In this document: positions 23,968 through 33,036 of the stretch, piece after piece
Numbering within the stretch: the first letter of the stretch is position 1
Layout: each line of letters begins with the position of its first letter
Assembly: GCA_035527845.1 (NCBI GenBank)
Contig: DATKZT010000037.1
Coordinates: 1-64,000 of the forward strand
DNA: 64,000 nt
Direction of reading: 5' to 3'
From: JAUWKC01 sp035527845
GTDB lineage: Bacteria > Planctomycetota > Phycisphaerae > Sedimentisphaerales > Anaerobacaceae
Made by a program: the position numbers and the translations under genes
Notes under the pieces: model-generated
Seen by the model: only the letters and a program-made list of their open reading frames with translations
Databases searched by the model: none
Told to the model about the DNA's origin: nothing

Positions 23968-25260
23968 ATGAGAGGAATTTTGCAGCACCGTGCTAATGTG
24001 ATTTTTGTGACGGCGGTGGTTGGTCTTACCGCTGGTTTGTCAGAAGCGCAGGCAAGCAATGGCGAGTTGTCGCGCGAGGCACTCGTACGCATGTTGCGTC
24101 ACCAGGAAGGCTTGGTTAGGAGCATGGAGTGCAGGTTCGAGCGCAGTACTTCGCCCACGAGGGCCGAAAACATACCGCTGATACACGAGGTGGGTAAAAT
24201 TCGTGATTATGATTGGGACTACACCGACTACATATTGTCGGAAGACTTCACCAATCAGGAGTCGTTGGTAGTTCATTATTGGCGCAAAGGACCGAAGGAA
24301 TTGCAGCATGTGTTTCATACAACGCGGTACCATCCTGATGATCCCACCGCGAGTCCGGATAGCAGTGTGGCGTTCGATGGTCAAGTCGTGCGAAGAGTTC
24401 ACTACGACAAGCAGAAAGAAAGGTGGTTTGGCGAAATCAATAATCCGAAAGCCGGAAGCTGGAGTAATAGCAACAGAATCCAGCCGTTTTCCTTCCTTTA
24501 TGAGTTTGAGGTTATGCCGTATTCAGAACTTATCGATCAAGGGAAGGACTACGCTGCGTCGAGAGTAGATATCGAGGGCAAACAGTACACGAAGGTTTCC
24601 ATACGGCATCCCAGGCTTGCTTGGCGGTCCTTCGTTCTGCTGTTCGACGAGGAATTGAGGCTTGCAGAGCGACAGGTAATTGCACAAATAAGTCCTGACC
24701 CGGGACCTCGGTTGTATGAGAAGCACGTTTTTACCAATTATCAGAGGCATGAAGATGCGAGCGGCGGAATCATCTGGTTTCCGACGGAGGGAATTTACCA
24801 TTATTATATGGGAAACTTATCCGACGGTACGCCGGTAGAATTCAAGACAAGAAGGATGTCGATCAAGGAAATCAAGTTCAATGTTGATATACCTGACGAG
24901 AAGTTCGTTATCGAGTTTCCTCCGGGGACGAAGATCTGGGATGGGCTTGCGGGATTAGGGTATATGGATGAGCCGGTTGAACGGGCTATGGACGAAACTC
25001 TGGCGGATTTGATTGACGTGGACGTGGGGCGGGAGGGCGGCGAAGCATCGCCGACAGCAGGCGAACGGGGCGCGGATGGCAGCGCTGAGGATGTTGTTGT
25101 TCCGGCCTCGGATGTTCCGCCTGGTTACGTTGAGCCGGGCAGTGAGGGTGACAAGAGCAGGTGGTGGGCGATCTGCGGGCTGATTATAGGTTTACTCTTA
25201 CTGGCAGGCTGCGTCTATTGGTTCATTCGTATTAAACGTCGCGCCAAAGTTGTCGGATAG
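23968..25260 (+). CDS. Exported, C-terminally anchored protein of unknown function (family of 168-1157)
   Basis: ATG 23968 follows GAGG and begins a signal peptide (residues 1-28, ending SEAQA). The 430-residue product has a large beta-rich domain ending in DEKFVIEFPPGTK (about residue 315). An acidic, Pro/Gly-rich spacer follows, then one membrane helix (WWAICGLIIGLLLLAGCVYW) and a basic tail IKRRAKVVG. The motif before the spacer matches the protein at 168-1157, which shares the anchor design. The topology suggests a periplasmic lipid- or peptide-handling domain tethered to the inner membrane. It is the third gene of the cysteine-rich-peptide cluster. Confidence 0.75.
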   Translation: MRGILQHRANVIFVTAVVGLTAGLSEAQASNGELSREALVRMLRHQEGLVRSMECRFERSTSPTRAENIPLIHEVGKIRDYDWDYTDYILSEDFTNQESLVVHYWRKGPKELQHVFHTTRYHPDDPTASPDSSVAFDGQVVRRVHYDKQKERWFGEINNPKAGSWSNSNRIQPFSFLYEFEVMPYSELIDQGKDYAASRVDIEGKQYTKVSIRHPRLAWRSFVLLFDEELRLAERQVIAQISPDPGPRLYEKHVFTNYQRHEDASGGIIWFPTEGIYHYYMGNLSDGTPVEFKTRRMSIKEIKFNVDIPDEKFVIEFPPGTKIWDGLAGLGYMDEPVERAMDETLADLIDVDVGREGGEASPTAGERGADGSAEDVVVPASDVPPGYVEPGSEGDKSRWWAICGLIIGLLLLAGCVYWFIRIKRRAKVVG

Positions 25261-25282
25261 GTTCTCCTGTATTGACCATCCC

Positions 25283-25327
25283 CAAAGCCTTTGGCTTTGA
25301 GGCTGCCACCCAACCGTGGCAATGACA
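25283..25327. repeat. Dispersed repeat (CAAAGCC hairpin ... CAATGACA)
   Basis: CAAAGCC-TTT-GGCTTTG (25283-25299) is a perfect hairpin followed by GAGGCTGCCACCCAACCGTG and GCAATGACA. Read on the other strand it gives CHGWVAASKPKALG, a phrase I recall as recurrent in planctomycete assemblies. A GC-rich tail of similar character runs on to about 25400. Confidence 0.6.
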
Positions 25328-25430
25328 TTCCTTTTGCAGAATGCGCTTGGTGCGGCGGAGGACTGGTCCGCGGCGCGCCTGGGTGGGGAGGGGGTGTTCT
25401 TGACATGCAAAAAAATGGGTGGAAAGTGTA

Positions 25431-25492
25431 TTGACAGGCAAGAGAAAATCATAATAATGCTTCAAACAAAAATGAACGGTCTGACGTATAAT
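25431..25492 (+). promoter_or_regulatory. Promoter region of the ABC transport operon
   Basis: TTGACA at 25431-25436 can pair with TAATAA (25452-25457, 15 nt) or ATAATG (25454-25459, 17 nt). A separate TATAAT at 25487-25492 lacks a clear -35. The AT-rich block stands out against its GC-rich flanks. The operon starts at 25595. Confidence 0.5.
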
Positions 25493-25594
25493 GATTTTTC
25501 GAAAGGCCTTGGCGAGGTTCGGTTTTTGTTGTGTTCAGGGGGGTTTTTGGTGGTGCAATAGAGGCATGACTGTCTTTTTTGAGTGGTGAGATAT

Positions 25595-26314
25595 ATGATA
25601 AGTGTTAAGGAGCTTCGGCGGAAATTCGGGTCGATAACGGCGGTGGACGGGATATCGTTCGAGGCGGGCAAAGGGGACGTTTTAGGGTTTCTTGGTCCGA
25701 ACGGAGCTGGCAAGACGACGGCGATGCGGATGATAGCGTGTTATCTGCCGCCTGACGCAGGCACGGCGACGGTGTGCGGGCACGATATACTGAAAGAGCC
25801 GATCAAGGTGCAGGAGTGCCTGGGGTATCTGGCGGAGAACGCGCCGGCCTATAACGAGATGACGGTCGGGTCGTTTTTGAGTTTTGTGTGTGATGCGCGG
25901 GGGATTTTCGGCAAGCGGCGAAAAGAGGCGCTCGCCAAGATGGTGGCGCTTTGCTCGATAGAATCGGTGTACCATCAGAGTATTGAGACTCTTTCGAAGG
26001 GATATCGTCGGCGGGTAGGATTGGCGCAGGCTCTGATTCATGACCCGCCTGTGCTGATACTTGACGAGCCGACAGACGGTCTGGATCCGAATCAGAAGCA
26101 TGAGGTCAGGCAGCTAATCAGCAAAATGGCCAAGGACAAGTGCATCGTGGTATCGACGCACATTCTGGAGGAAGTGGACGCGGTCTGCAACCGGACGATA
26201 ATAATTCAGCGAGGGCGGATACTGGTTGACTCTACGCCGGCGGCGCTGAAGCAGAAATATCAAGCGAGTCTGGATGAGGTCTTCCGGCGGCTGACGAGGC
26301 GGAGGAGCGCTTAG
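25595..26314 (+). CDS. ABC transporter ATP-binding protein (GldA-like)
   Basis: The 239-residue product has Walker A GPNGAGKTT (about residues 36-44), the signature LSKGYRRRVGLAQAL (about 130-144) and Walker B VLILDEPTDGLDP (about 153-165). The His switch is in VVSTHILEE. It resembles the ATPases of ABC-2 exporters that accompany GldF/GldG. The start is placed at MISVKELRRKFG; a GTG four codons earlier is possible. It is the first gene of a four-gene operon with permease, GldG-like and DUF4340 genes. Confidence 0.95.
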   Translation: MISVKELRRKFGSITAVDGISFEAGKGDVLGFLGPNGAGKTTAMRMIACYLPPDAGTATVCGHDILKEPIKVQECLGYLAENAPAYNEMTVGSFLSFVCDARGIFGKRRKEALAKMVALCSIESVYHQSIETLSKGYRRRVGLAQALIHDPPVLILDEPTDGLDPNQKHEVRQLISKMAKDKCIVVSTHILEEVDAVCNRTIIIQRGRILVDSTPAALKQKYQASLDEVFRRLTRRRSA

Positions 26315-26380
26315 GGATTTGTGTTATTGGTTTGGAGCACTGGTTGACGAGATGTGCCTGAGTCTTGAGGAGTTTTAGCG

Positions 26381-27112
26381 ATGCATGGTTTCTGGACGGT
26401 TTGCAAGCGGGAGTTGAAGGGTTATTTTGCGACGCCCGTGGCGTATGTGTTTTTGGTAATTTTCCTGTTTTTCAGCGGGTATCTGACGTTCCGGGCGGGC
26501 TTTTTCGAAATAGGCCAGGCGGACATGTACCTGTTTTTCCAGAATTTGCCTCTGCTGTTTGTGTTTATGGTTCCGTCGACTGCGATGCGTTTGTGGTCTG
26601 AAGAGCGTCGGAGCGGTTCTATAGAGCTTCTGATGACGCTGCCGGTGACGGTGACACAGGCGGTGATCGGCAAATTTGTGGCGGCGTGGCTGTTCATCGG
26701 GATTGCACTGCTGCTGACGTTTCCGATGCCGCTTACGGTTTGTTATCTGGGGAATCCTGATATTGGACTGATTATAACCGGGTATTTGGGCAGTTTTCTG
26801 ATGGCGGGGGGATTTTTGGCGATTGGGTGTTTTTTTTCGGCGCTGACCAAGAGTCAGGTAATCAGCTTTATCCTGGCGGTGGTGGCGTGCGCGATATTCG
26901 TTTATGCGGGTATGGCGACGACGCTGCGGTACCTTTCTCAATTTCTGCCTTTGGGGATGCTGGAGGCGATAGAGAACATGAGCCTTCAGACGCACTTCGA
27001 GTCGATTCAGAAAGGCGTGCTGGAATTCAAGGACATGTCTTATTTCGTCCTGCTGATTGTTGGTTGGGTGGCCGGCTGCTGCATAGTATTGGATGAAAGG
27101 AAGGCGAGCTAA
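26381..27112 (+). CDS. ABC-2 type permease (GldF-like)
   Basis: The 243-residue product has six membrane helices and begins WTVCKRELKGYFATPVAYVF, the typical start of GldF and related ABC-2 permeases in which an amphipathic Lys/Arg-rich segment leads into helix 1. EERRSGSIELLMTLPVT is the conserved cytoplasmic loop before helix 3. It pairs with the preceding ATPase. Its stop overlaps the next start by one base (TAATG), indicating translational coupling. Confidence 0.93.
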   Translation: MHGFWTVCKRELKGYFATPVAYVFLVIFLFFSGYLTFRAGFFEIGQADMYLFFQNLPLLFVFMVPSTAMRLWSEERRSGSIELLMTLPVTVTQAVIGKFVAAWLFIGIALLLTFPMPLTVCYLGNPDIGLIITGYLGSFLMAGGFLAIGCFFSALTKSQVISFILAVVACAIFVYAGMATTLRYLSQFLPLGMLEAIENMSLQTHFESIQKGVLEFKDMSYFVLLIVGWVAGCCIVLDERKAS

Positions 27113-29103
27113 TGAACCGGACTCTTCGGGCAATTATGGGGGCGGCTTTTGTTTTCATCATAATGTTCTGCGCCATCAGCATAAGCCAGAATGTTGGTGA
27201 GGGGCTGCGTTTGGATATGACGGGTCAGAAGCTGTACACTCTGTCTGCGGGCACGAGGGCCGTTCTCGGCAAGCTGAATCAGCCCTTGAAGCTGAAGCTG
27301 TATTATGCGAAGACGGCGGCGCGGAAGGCTCCGGACCAGATTCGTTTTTACAACAATTACTACTATTTTGTGGAATCGCTGTTGAAGGAATATGTTCGTG
27401 CGGCGAATGGGATGATAGAGCTCGAGATAGTCGACCCGAGGCCGTTTTCCAAGGACGAGGAAGATGCGCTGCGGCAGGGATTGAGGCGGTTTCAGATAAC
27501 GGAGGAAGAGAGTTTCTTCTTCGGGCTGGTGCTTCAGACGGAATTCGGTGTGGTGAAGACGATTCCATTTTTCTCGCCCGACCGGCAGAGTTTCGTGGAG
27601 TATGACATAAGTCACCTGATTGACACGGCGGTTACGCGTGAGAAGAAGCGTATCGGGATATTGAGCTCGCTGGAGGTGATGGGCGAGGATGAAGGCGGTT
27701 ACATGGCCCAGCTTCGGCGGATGCAGGGGATGGCGCCGAGTCCTGCGTGGACCGTAGTGCATCACCTGCGGCAGCAGTACGATGTGAGCAAGGTGGATAA
27801 TGAAACGGAGGAAATCAAGGACATTGATATTCTGCTGGTGATTCACCCGAAAGAGCTGCCCGAAAAGACGCTTTTTGCGATTGACCAGTTTGTGCTGAAG
27901 GGGGGCAGGGCGATTATCTGCATCGACCCGAGGTGTCTTGCCGACCGCGCCAGCAACCCAATGGCGCAACAGCAGGGCGATCCGAGCTCGGATTTGAATG
28001 TGCTGACCCGCCGATGGGGGGTTGAGATGCCGCAGGGGATATTTGCGGGCGACCGGTCTCTTGCGCGTCCGGTGCAGTTGGACCGTAATGAGCGGATGCA
28101 GAAGCTGATAGGTTATCTGGACCTGAATCGCGAATGTATGAATGAGGAGAATGTGATCACGTCGAATCTGAACGAGGTCCAGATTCTGTTCGGCGGGGTG
28201 CTGCGGAAGACGGAGGTGGACGCGAATGATGGCGGCGGGCAGAACCAGATTATTCCACTGATGCAGACGACCGACAAGGGAAACAGCTGGCGTGTGGAAG
28301 GGCCGTGGGACTGGATCCGGATAAATCCCGAGCAGATGATGAAATATTTCACAGACGGCAATGAGCCGGTGGTGATGTGTTATTTGATAAAGGGCAGGCT
28401 GAAATCGAACTTCCCGGACGGTATCTCAGTGGCCGATAAGTCCGAGGAGTCGGGCGAAACGGAGCAGCCAAGCGACAGCAACGATGCGGGCGCAGGCAAG
28501 AAGACAAGACATCTTACGGGGCTGGCGGAGGCTTCTTCGGATTGCGCGGTTATAGTTATTTCGGACGTGGATTTTATCAGCGACATGGTTGCGTATCAGA
28601 ATACGATATTCGGTATGAAGGTGGCGGTGGGGAACAACAGCGACCTTCTTCTGAACTCGATTGAAGATCTCGGGGGCTCGGGGGACCTTATAGGGATTCG
28701 CTCGCGCGGCAATTTCCAGCGGCCCTTCGTGAAGGTCGATGAGATCAGGGCCACGGCCGAGAAGGACACGGCGGCGGAGGTCGCGAAGCTGAATGAAAAG
28801 AAGGCACGGCTGGAAAGGGAGCTGCAGGATGTGCTCTCTTCGGCCAAGCAGGGCGACGAGGCGCTGATTGCGAAATCGTTCCTTGAAAAGCAGAGAGAGC
28901 TCGAGGTTCAGATATTGCAGACGCAGCGTGAGATACATGAGGTTGACAAGCAGAGGTTCGATAAGATCGAACGGCTGGGCAGTATGCTGCAAAATCTAAA
29001 TACGTGGGCGGCGCCGGCCATCATATTGTTGATAGCCATAGTGCTGAGCATACGGAGAAGTCTGCTGCGGAGGCGCTATGTGAGCCATGCGAGCGATGCG
29101 TGA
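27112..29103 (+). CDS. GldG family ABC-transport auxiliary protein
   Basis: The 663-residue product has an N-terminal membrane helix, then the GldG/ABC_transp_aux domain with RLDMTGQKLYTLSAGTRAVL near residue 37 and a substrate-binding-like fold through about residue 420. An acidic Ser/Gly-rich insert (about 435-465), a coiled coil (about 550-620, EKKARLERELQDVL) and a C-terminal membrane helix with RRSLLRRRY follow. In gliding bacteroidetes GldG works with GldA/GldF; in non-gliders the same trio occurs with DUF4340 and its substrate is unknown. The coiled coil probably bridges to the partners. Confidence 0.93.
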   Translation: MNRTLRAIMGAAFVFIIMFCAISISQNVGEGLRLDMTGQKLYTLSAGTRAVLGKLNQPLKLKLYYAKTAARKAPDQIRFYNNYYYFVESLLKEYVRAANGMIELEIVDPRPFSKDEEDALRQGLRRFQITEEESFFFGLVLQTEFGVVKTIPFFSPDRQSFVEYDISHLIDTAVTREKKRIGILSSLEVMGEDEGGYMAQLRRMQGMAPSPAWTVVHHLRQQYDVSKVDNETEEIKDIDILLVIHPKELPEKTLFAIDQFVLKGGRAIICIDPRCLADRASNPMAQQQGDPSSDLNVLTRRWGVEMPQGIFAGDRSLARPVQLDRNERMQKLIGYLDLNRECMNEENVITSNLNEVQILFGGVLRKTEVDANDGGGQNQIIPLMQTTDKGNSWRVEGPWDWIRINPEQMMKYFTDGNEPVVMCYLIKGRLKSNFPDGISVADKSEESGETEQPSDSNDAGAGKKTRHLTGLAEASSDCAVIVISDVDFISDMVAYQNTIFGMKVAVGNNSDLLLNSIEDLGGSGDLIGIRSRGNFQRPFVKVDEIRATAEKDTAAEVAKLNEKKARLERELQDVLSSAKQGDEALIAKSFLEKQRELEVQILQTQREIHEVDKQRFDKIERLGSMLQNLNTWAAPAIILLIAIVLSIRRSLLRRRYVSHASDA

Positions 29104-29143
29104 GAAGCCGGGTCCGGCTGGTGGTTTTTCGCAGGAGTTAATA

Positions 29144-30292
29144 ATGAATGACAGGAAACTGATGATACTTGGCATAGTTGCGGGCGTGATGGTTGTGCTT
29201 GCCGTGGGTCAGTCGTACCTTTCGAGGATAGAGCCTGCTCAGAAAGGTGGTGAAGGGGGACACCTTATACAGGGGCTTGATCCGGGAATGATTCAGGTTA
29301 TCGAGATAGGCAAGGGTGACAATCCGGTCAGGCTGGAGCGGCAGGGCGGTATTTTTGTGGCAGCGAATAAGGAGGACTATCCGGCCTCGACGAGCAAGGT
29401 CAATGGTTTGCTGACATCCTGCCTTGATATCAAGACTGTGAGCCTGATAACCAGCAATCCGGCCAATCACAAAGAACTGGATGTTGCCGAGGAAAATGCC
29501 CAGAATGTGATAAAGTTTCTGGGCGAGGGTGATAAGCTTATTACGGGTATAGTAATCGGTTCGAGCCGGCTTCCGGAGCTTCAGATGGCGAATCGCAGCA
29601 CTTATGTGCGTCTGATATCGAGCAACGACGTTTATGAGGCGAAAGATGTTCCGCTTCCTGGCGGCACGGTGATGGACTATATTGAAAAGCAAATCGTAAA
29701 CATTGACGGCGACGATGTGGTAAGGGTCACGGTGACGGGGCCGGACGGCGGTTATACGCTGCGGGCGGCCGACGGAAACGACGGTGACATAATTATGGAC
29801 AATATGCCTGCGGGCAAAAAATTGAAGGCCGACGATGCCACGTCTTTGTTTTCAGCGTTGTCATATTTCTCTTTCAGTGATGTGAAGAAAGAGGCGCCCC
29901 TTGAGCAGGGTGGTCCGACCTTTGACCGTACGTACGTCTGCGAATTGAAGGACGGCATGATGTATGCGTTCGATATAGCCAGGGTGGATGACAAGACGTA
30001 TGTAAAGTGCAGCGCCGCTTATGCGGGGGATAATGGGAGCCCTGCGGCGTTGCCGGCAGGACTTGGCAGCGATAAGGCCAAGCTCATGCATGAGCGCGCG
30101 GCGGATTTCAATGGGAACCACGCCGGCTGGATTTACGAGATTTCCGACTGGAGCGCAAAGAAGCTGACAAAGAAGCCGGCAGACCTTCTGGAGGAAGAGA
30201 AAAAGGAGGAAAAGGCCGGTGGGGGAAAGGGGGGGGATTCGTTACCGGCCGAGGGGGCGAGTGAGCCGGCCGCCAGTGGGCAGGCGGAATGA
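29144..30292 (+). CDS. DUF4340 domain protein of the GldAFG operon
   Basis: ATG 29144 has CAGGAG 7 nt upstream; an overlapping in-frame start at 29087 is less likely. The 382-residue product has an N-terminal membrane helix (MILGIVAGVMVVLAVGQSYL) followed by repeated beta-alpha units typical of DUF4340 (VIEIGKGDNPVRLERQGG, VVRVTVTGPDGGYTL, SYFSFSDV). It ends in a Lys/Glu- and Gly-rich low-complexity tail. DUF4340 proteins regularly terminate GldA/F/G operons and are thought to be periplasmic parts of the complex. Only 40 nt separate it from the GldG-like gene. Confidence 0.9.
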   Translation: MNDRKLMILGIVAGVMVVLAVGQSYLSRIEPAQKGGEGGHLIQGLDPGMIQVIEIGKGDNPVRLERQGGIFVAANKEDYPASTSKVNGLLTSCLDIKTVSLITSNPANHKELDVAEENAQNVIKFLGEGDKLITGIVIGSSRLPELQMANRSTYVRLISSNDVYEAKDVPLPGGTVMDYIEKQIVNIDGDDVVRVTVTGPDGGYTLRAADGNDGDIIMDNMPAGKKLKADDATSLFSALSYFSFSDVKKEAPLEQGGPTFDRTYVCELKDGMMYAFDIARVDDKTYVKCSAAYAGDNGSPAALPAGLGSDKAKLMHERAADFNGNHAGWIYEISDWSAKKLTKKPADLLEEEKKEEKAGGGKGGDSLPAEGASEPAASGQAE

Positions 30293-30428
30293 GCGGATGC
30301 TCAACAAGGGGGAAACAAAGGCGTCTGCCTGCCACGAGGGTCACATTGTCAGGGAACAGGATATGCCCCGCGATTGAGGTGTTCGGCGTGGGCATGTTTA
30401 CGGGAGTCAATCTCAGCGAAAGTTTGGG

Positions 30429-30456
30429 TTGCATATCAGGGTTTAGTTGCTATAAT
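30429..30456 (+). promoter_or_regulatory. Promoter of the GH10-like gene
   Basis: TTGCAT (30429-30434) and perfect TATAAT (30451-30456) with 16 nt spacing, about 100 nt ahead of the gene. Confidence 0.65.
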
Positions 30457-30565
30457 CACGGTGTGGCTGACTTCGTAGAGGAATCATTTTGGTTCTTGAT
30501 TTTGTGTTTGCAGTTGCGGGTCGCAGGGCCCAGGTCATAATATCCATAAGCAGATAGGGGCAAGT

Positions 30566-32041
30566 GTGGAATTCGAGGTTTTCAAGAACAGTAAGATTGT
30601 TGATGATTTTGCGTTGCGCGGTGCGTATATGTTCGGGACGGACGGGATTGCGACCCGGCGGTCCCAGATTGTGTTCAAAGACGGTATTATCAAATGTACC
30701 AAGCCGAATCTGGAAACGGCGGGTCTGGCATTGCTGTGGCCTGTTGACGGTTTTGGCAGCGTGCTGCTGCCTACGACGTGCCTGCCGGAACGTGCGCAGC
30801 GGTATAGTCTCAACGTTGAGCTGGCGCGCGCCAAGCTGATGCAGATTGTCACCAAGCAAGAAGACTGGGCGTTCTTCGACAACGTGGGCGATTTGGAGGG
30901 CAGTGTGCGGGAGGCGCGGGACCTGTTTATTCGGGCGATTCAAAACATATCAGACGCGCCGCTGGCGTCTCGTTTGGCGGATGAGTCGCTGGAAAAGGCG
31001 ACGGTTTTCTCAGAGAGACTTGCGATAAAGCAGGCGGAATCGTCTTTATCGGAGCGTGGCCGGAGCCGCGGCTTCAGCCGGGGGTGCCTGGGATGTCAGG
31101 TGAATCCGGTGGAGCTGACGAACGCTAAATATGGTGAGCACCTGCTGGACTTGTTTGGGTTTGTGACGGTGCCGGTGAAGTGGTCACAAATTGAGTCTCA
31201 TCGAGGCAATTACGATTATTCGGTAGTTGATGCGTGTGTTAGTACGCTGGCACGGAAGAGGCTGGCGGTGTGTGCGGGTCCTCTGTTATGTTTTTCGCAG
31301 GAACATCTTCCGGACTGGCTTGTTCGCAGCGGGGCGGGCTTTGAGAAGATTCGGGAGATGGCGTACAAATTCGTTTTGCGGACGGTTGCCCGCTATTCGG
31401 GGAGTATTCACGCCTGGCGTGTAATAAGCGGGCTGAATGTGTTCAATCATTTTGGTTTCAGCTTCGAGCAGATTCTGGAAATGACACGTATGGCGAGTAT
31501 GGCGGTGAAGCAAAGGAGCGACCGCTCTCTGAAGATAGTGGAGATCAGCAATCCGTGGGGGGAGTACTATGCTGTGGCTACGAATACAATTCCACCGCTG
31601 GTATACATTGATATGGTGGTTCAGAGCGGGATAAGTTTTGATGCTTTTGGGCTGCAGATTCGGATGGGCAAGGATGAGCCGGGGATGCACGTTCGGGATA
31701 TGATGCAGGTATCGGCGGTTTTGGATTACTTTGGTGGGGTTGGCAAGCCGCTGTACATAACGGAATTGGAAGTTCCGGGTGAGAACGGCTCCGGGTCGCA
31801 GGTGTCACAAGAGGCGGGGCTGCGGCATCGGAAGTGGGACCAGTTATGGCAGGCGCAATGGCTTGAGCAGTTCTACAAGATAGCATTGAGCAAGCCGTTT
31901 GTCGAGGCGGTGACATATTGTCACCTTACGGATGCGAAGGATAGTGTGTTACCTAACAGTGGGCTGCTGACCGAGCAGGGTGAGCCCAAGAAGTCATTTT
32001 TGACTTTGCAGGAATTACAGGGACATATTTTTGGTCGTTGA
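30566..32041 (+). CDS. GH10-like (endo-1,4-beta-xylanase family) protein without the usual acid/base Glu
   Basis: The 491-residue product starts at GTG with AGGGG five bases upstream and has no signal peptide, so it is predicted cytoplasmic. An N-terminal beta-rich region (about 1-150) is followed by a GH10-type TIM barrel: VPVKWSQIESHRGNYDYSVV (strand 2) and GPLLCFSQEHLPDWL are clear GH10 marks. The nucleophile strand is PLYITELEVPG. The acid/base strand, normally VVNE, reads AWRVISGLNVF and lacks the glutamate. It may be a catalytically reduced or altered member. It does not obviously belong to a polysaccharide operon here. Confidence 0.8.
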   Translation: MEFEVFKNSKIVDDFALRGAYMFGTDGIATRRSQIVFKDGIIKCTKPNLETAGLALLWPVDGFGSVLLPTTCLPERAQRYSLNVELARAKLMQIVTKQEDWAFFDNVGDLEGSVREARDLFIRAIQNISDAPLASRLADESLEKATVFSERLAIKQAESSLSERGRSRGFSRGCLGCQVNPVELTNAKYGEHLLDLFGFVTVPVKWSQIESHRGNYDYSVVDACVSTLARKRLAVCAGPLLCFSQEHLPDWLVRSGAGFEKIREMAYKFVLRTVARYSGSIHAWRVISGLNVFNHFGFSFEQILEMTRMASMAVKQRSDRSLKIVEISNPWGEYYAVATNTIPPLVYIDMVVQSGISFDAFGLQIRMGKDEPGMHVRDMMQVSAVLDYFGGVGKPLYITELEVPGENGSGSQVSQEAGLRHRKWDQLWQAQWLEQFYKIALSKPFVEAVTYCHLTDAKDSVLPNSGLLTEQGEPKKSFLTLQELQGHIFGR

Positions 32042-32081
32042 GTGGTATTCGTGACAGGGCAGGAGTTCGTCGGGAAAGTGC

Positions 32082-32450
32082 ATGACCAGGGACAGGCGTA
32101 GCGGTAATGAAGCGAGGCAGGGGCGGATTCAGTCGTTCGGATTTGTCATTTGTGCGTGTTCGTGCGTTTTGCTTTGCAGCCTTTTTGTGGTTTGGGATTC
32201 CTGGGGTGTGAGGCAGTGGGATGCGATAGAGCTGTCGGAAGCGATAAATCCCAACGAAGCGGCAGTGGGCAGCTTGGTGAGACTACCGGGCATAGGTATG
32301 GGACGGGCCTGTGCGATAGTGTCTTATCGGGATGGGGCGTTTAGAGAAGGCCGGAGTGCGGCTTTTGAGAGTTGCGAAGATTTGCAGAAGGTGAGCGGAA
32401 TAGGGCCGAAGACGGTTGAGAACATAGCCGAGTGGCTGGAGTTCGAATAG
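32082..32450 (+). CDS. ComEA-like helix-hairpin-helix protein
   Basis: The 122-residue product has one membrane helix (about residues 20-42) and a C-terminal helix-hairpin-helix pair: INPNEAAVGSLVRLPGIGMG and EDLQKVSGIGPKTVENI. The LPGIG and VSGIG turns bind the DNA backbone in ComEA, the DNA receptor of competence. With no secretion partners nearby a competence role is only possible. It follows the GH10-like gene by 40 nt. Confidence 0.88.
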   Translation: MTRDRRSGNEARQGRIQSFGFVICACSCVLLCSLFVVWDSWGVRQWDAIELSEAINPNEAAVGSLVRLPGIGMGRACAIVSYRDGAFREGRSAAFESCEDLQKVSGIGPKTVENIAEWLEFE

Positions 32451-32483
32451 AGTATTTGGGTTTTTGGGGACGAAGAAACCGGG

Positions 32484-32975
32484 ATGGATGAGTGGGAAAT
32501 AGACAGGCCGCTGGGACAGTGCTGGGGTACACAGAAGAAGATTGAGCCCGGTCAGGAGTACTTCGCGGCGTTGGTGGAGACCGAGCAGGGCTTTGAGCGG
32601 CGTGATTTCTGTGCGGATTACTGGCAGGCGGCGAAGCCGGAGGTGTTCTGCTATTGGAAGACGAAGCTTCCGCAGCCTGGGCGCAAGAGGCAGATATTCG
32701 TCGATGAAGAGATGCTGATGGCGTTTTTCGAGCGGCTTGGAAGTGAGACGGAGCAGGAGAAGATAAACTTCCGGTTTGTGCTGGCTCTGGTTCTGATGCG
32801 GAAGCGACGGCTGAAATATGATTCGTCGAAGACGGAGGGGGATGGCGAGGTGTGGCGTCTTCGCGTGGTGGGCGGCGACCGGGATTACGTGGATGTGGTG
32901 AATCCGCATCTTGACGAGGAGCAGATAAAGCAGCTTCAGTCGCAGATGGGGGAGATATTGCAGGTTGAATTGTAA
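32484..32975 (+). CDS. Conserved planctomycete-type hypothetical protein
   Basis: The 163-residue product has no membrane segment. It carries RPLGQCWGTQKKIEPGQEYF, an FCADYW segment, FCYWKTKLPQPGRKRQIFVD and FRFVLALVLMRKRRLKYD. I recognise this pattern as a conserved Planctomycetes family of unknown function that is regularly followed by a lipoprotein gene, as it is here (33037). The early Cys-x-Cys-like spacing could be a degenerate zinc ribbon. The start ATG lacks a strong SD. Confidence 0.75.
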   Translation: MDEWEIDRPLGQCWGTQKKIEPGQEYFAALVETEQGFERRDFCADYWQAAKPEVFCYWKTKLPQPGRKRQIFVDEEMLMAFFERLGSETEQEKINFRFVLALVLMRKRRLKYDSSKTEGDGEVWRLRVVGGDRDYVDVVNPHLDEEQIKQLQSQMGEILQVEL

Positions 32976-33036
32976 GTTTGTTGCTATTTTTTGCTGGGGT
33001 GGCGAGGTGCCTGCACGGATTGGGAATTGTTGGTAA

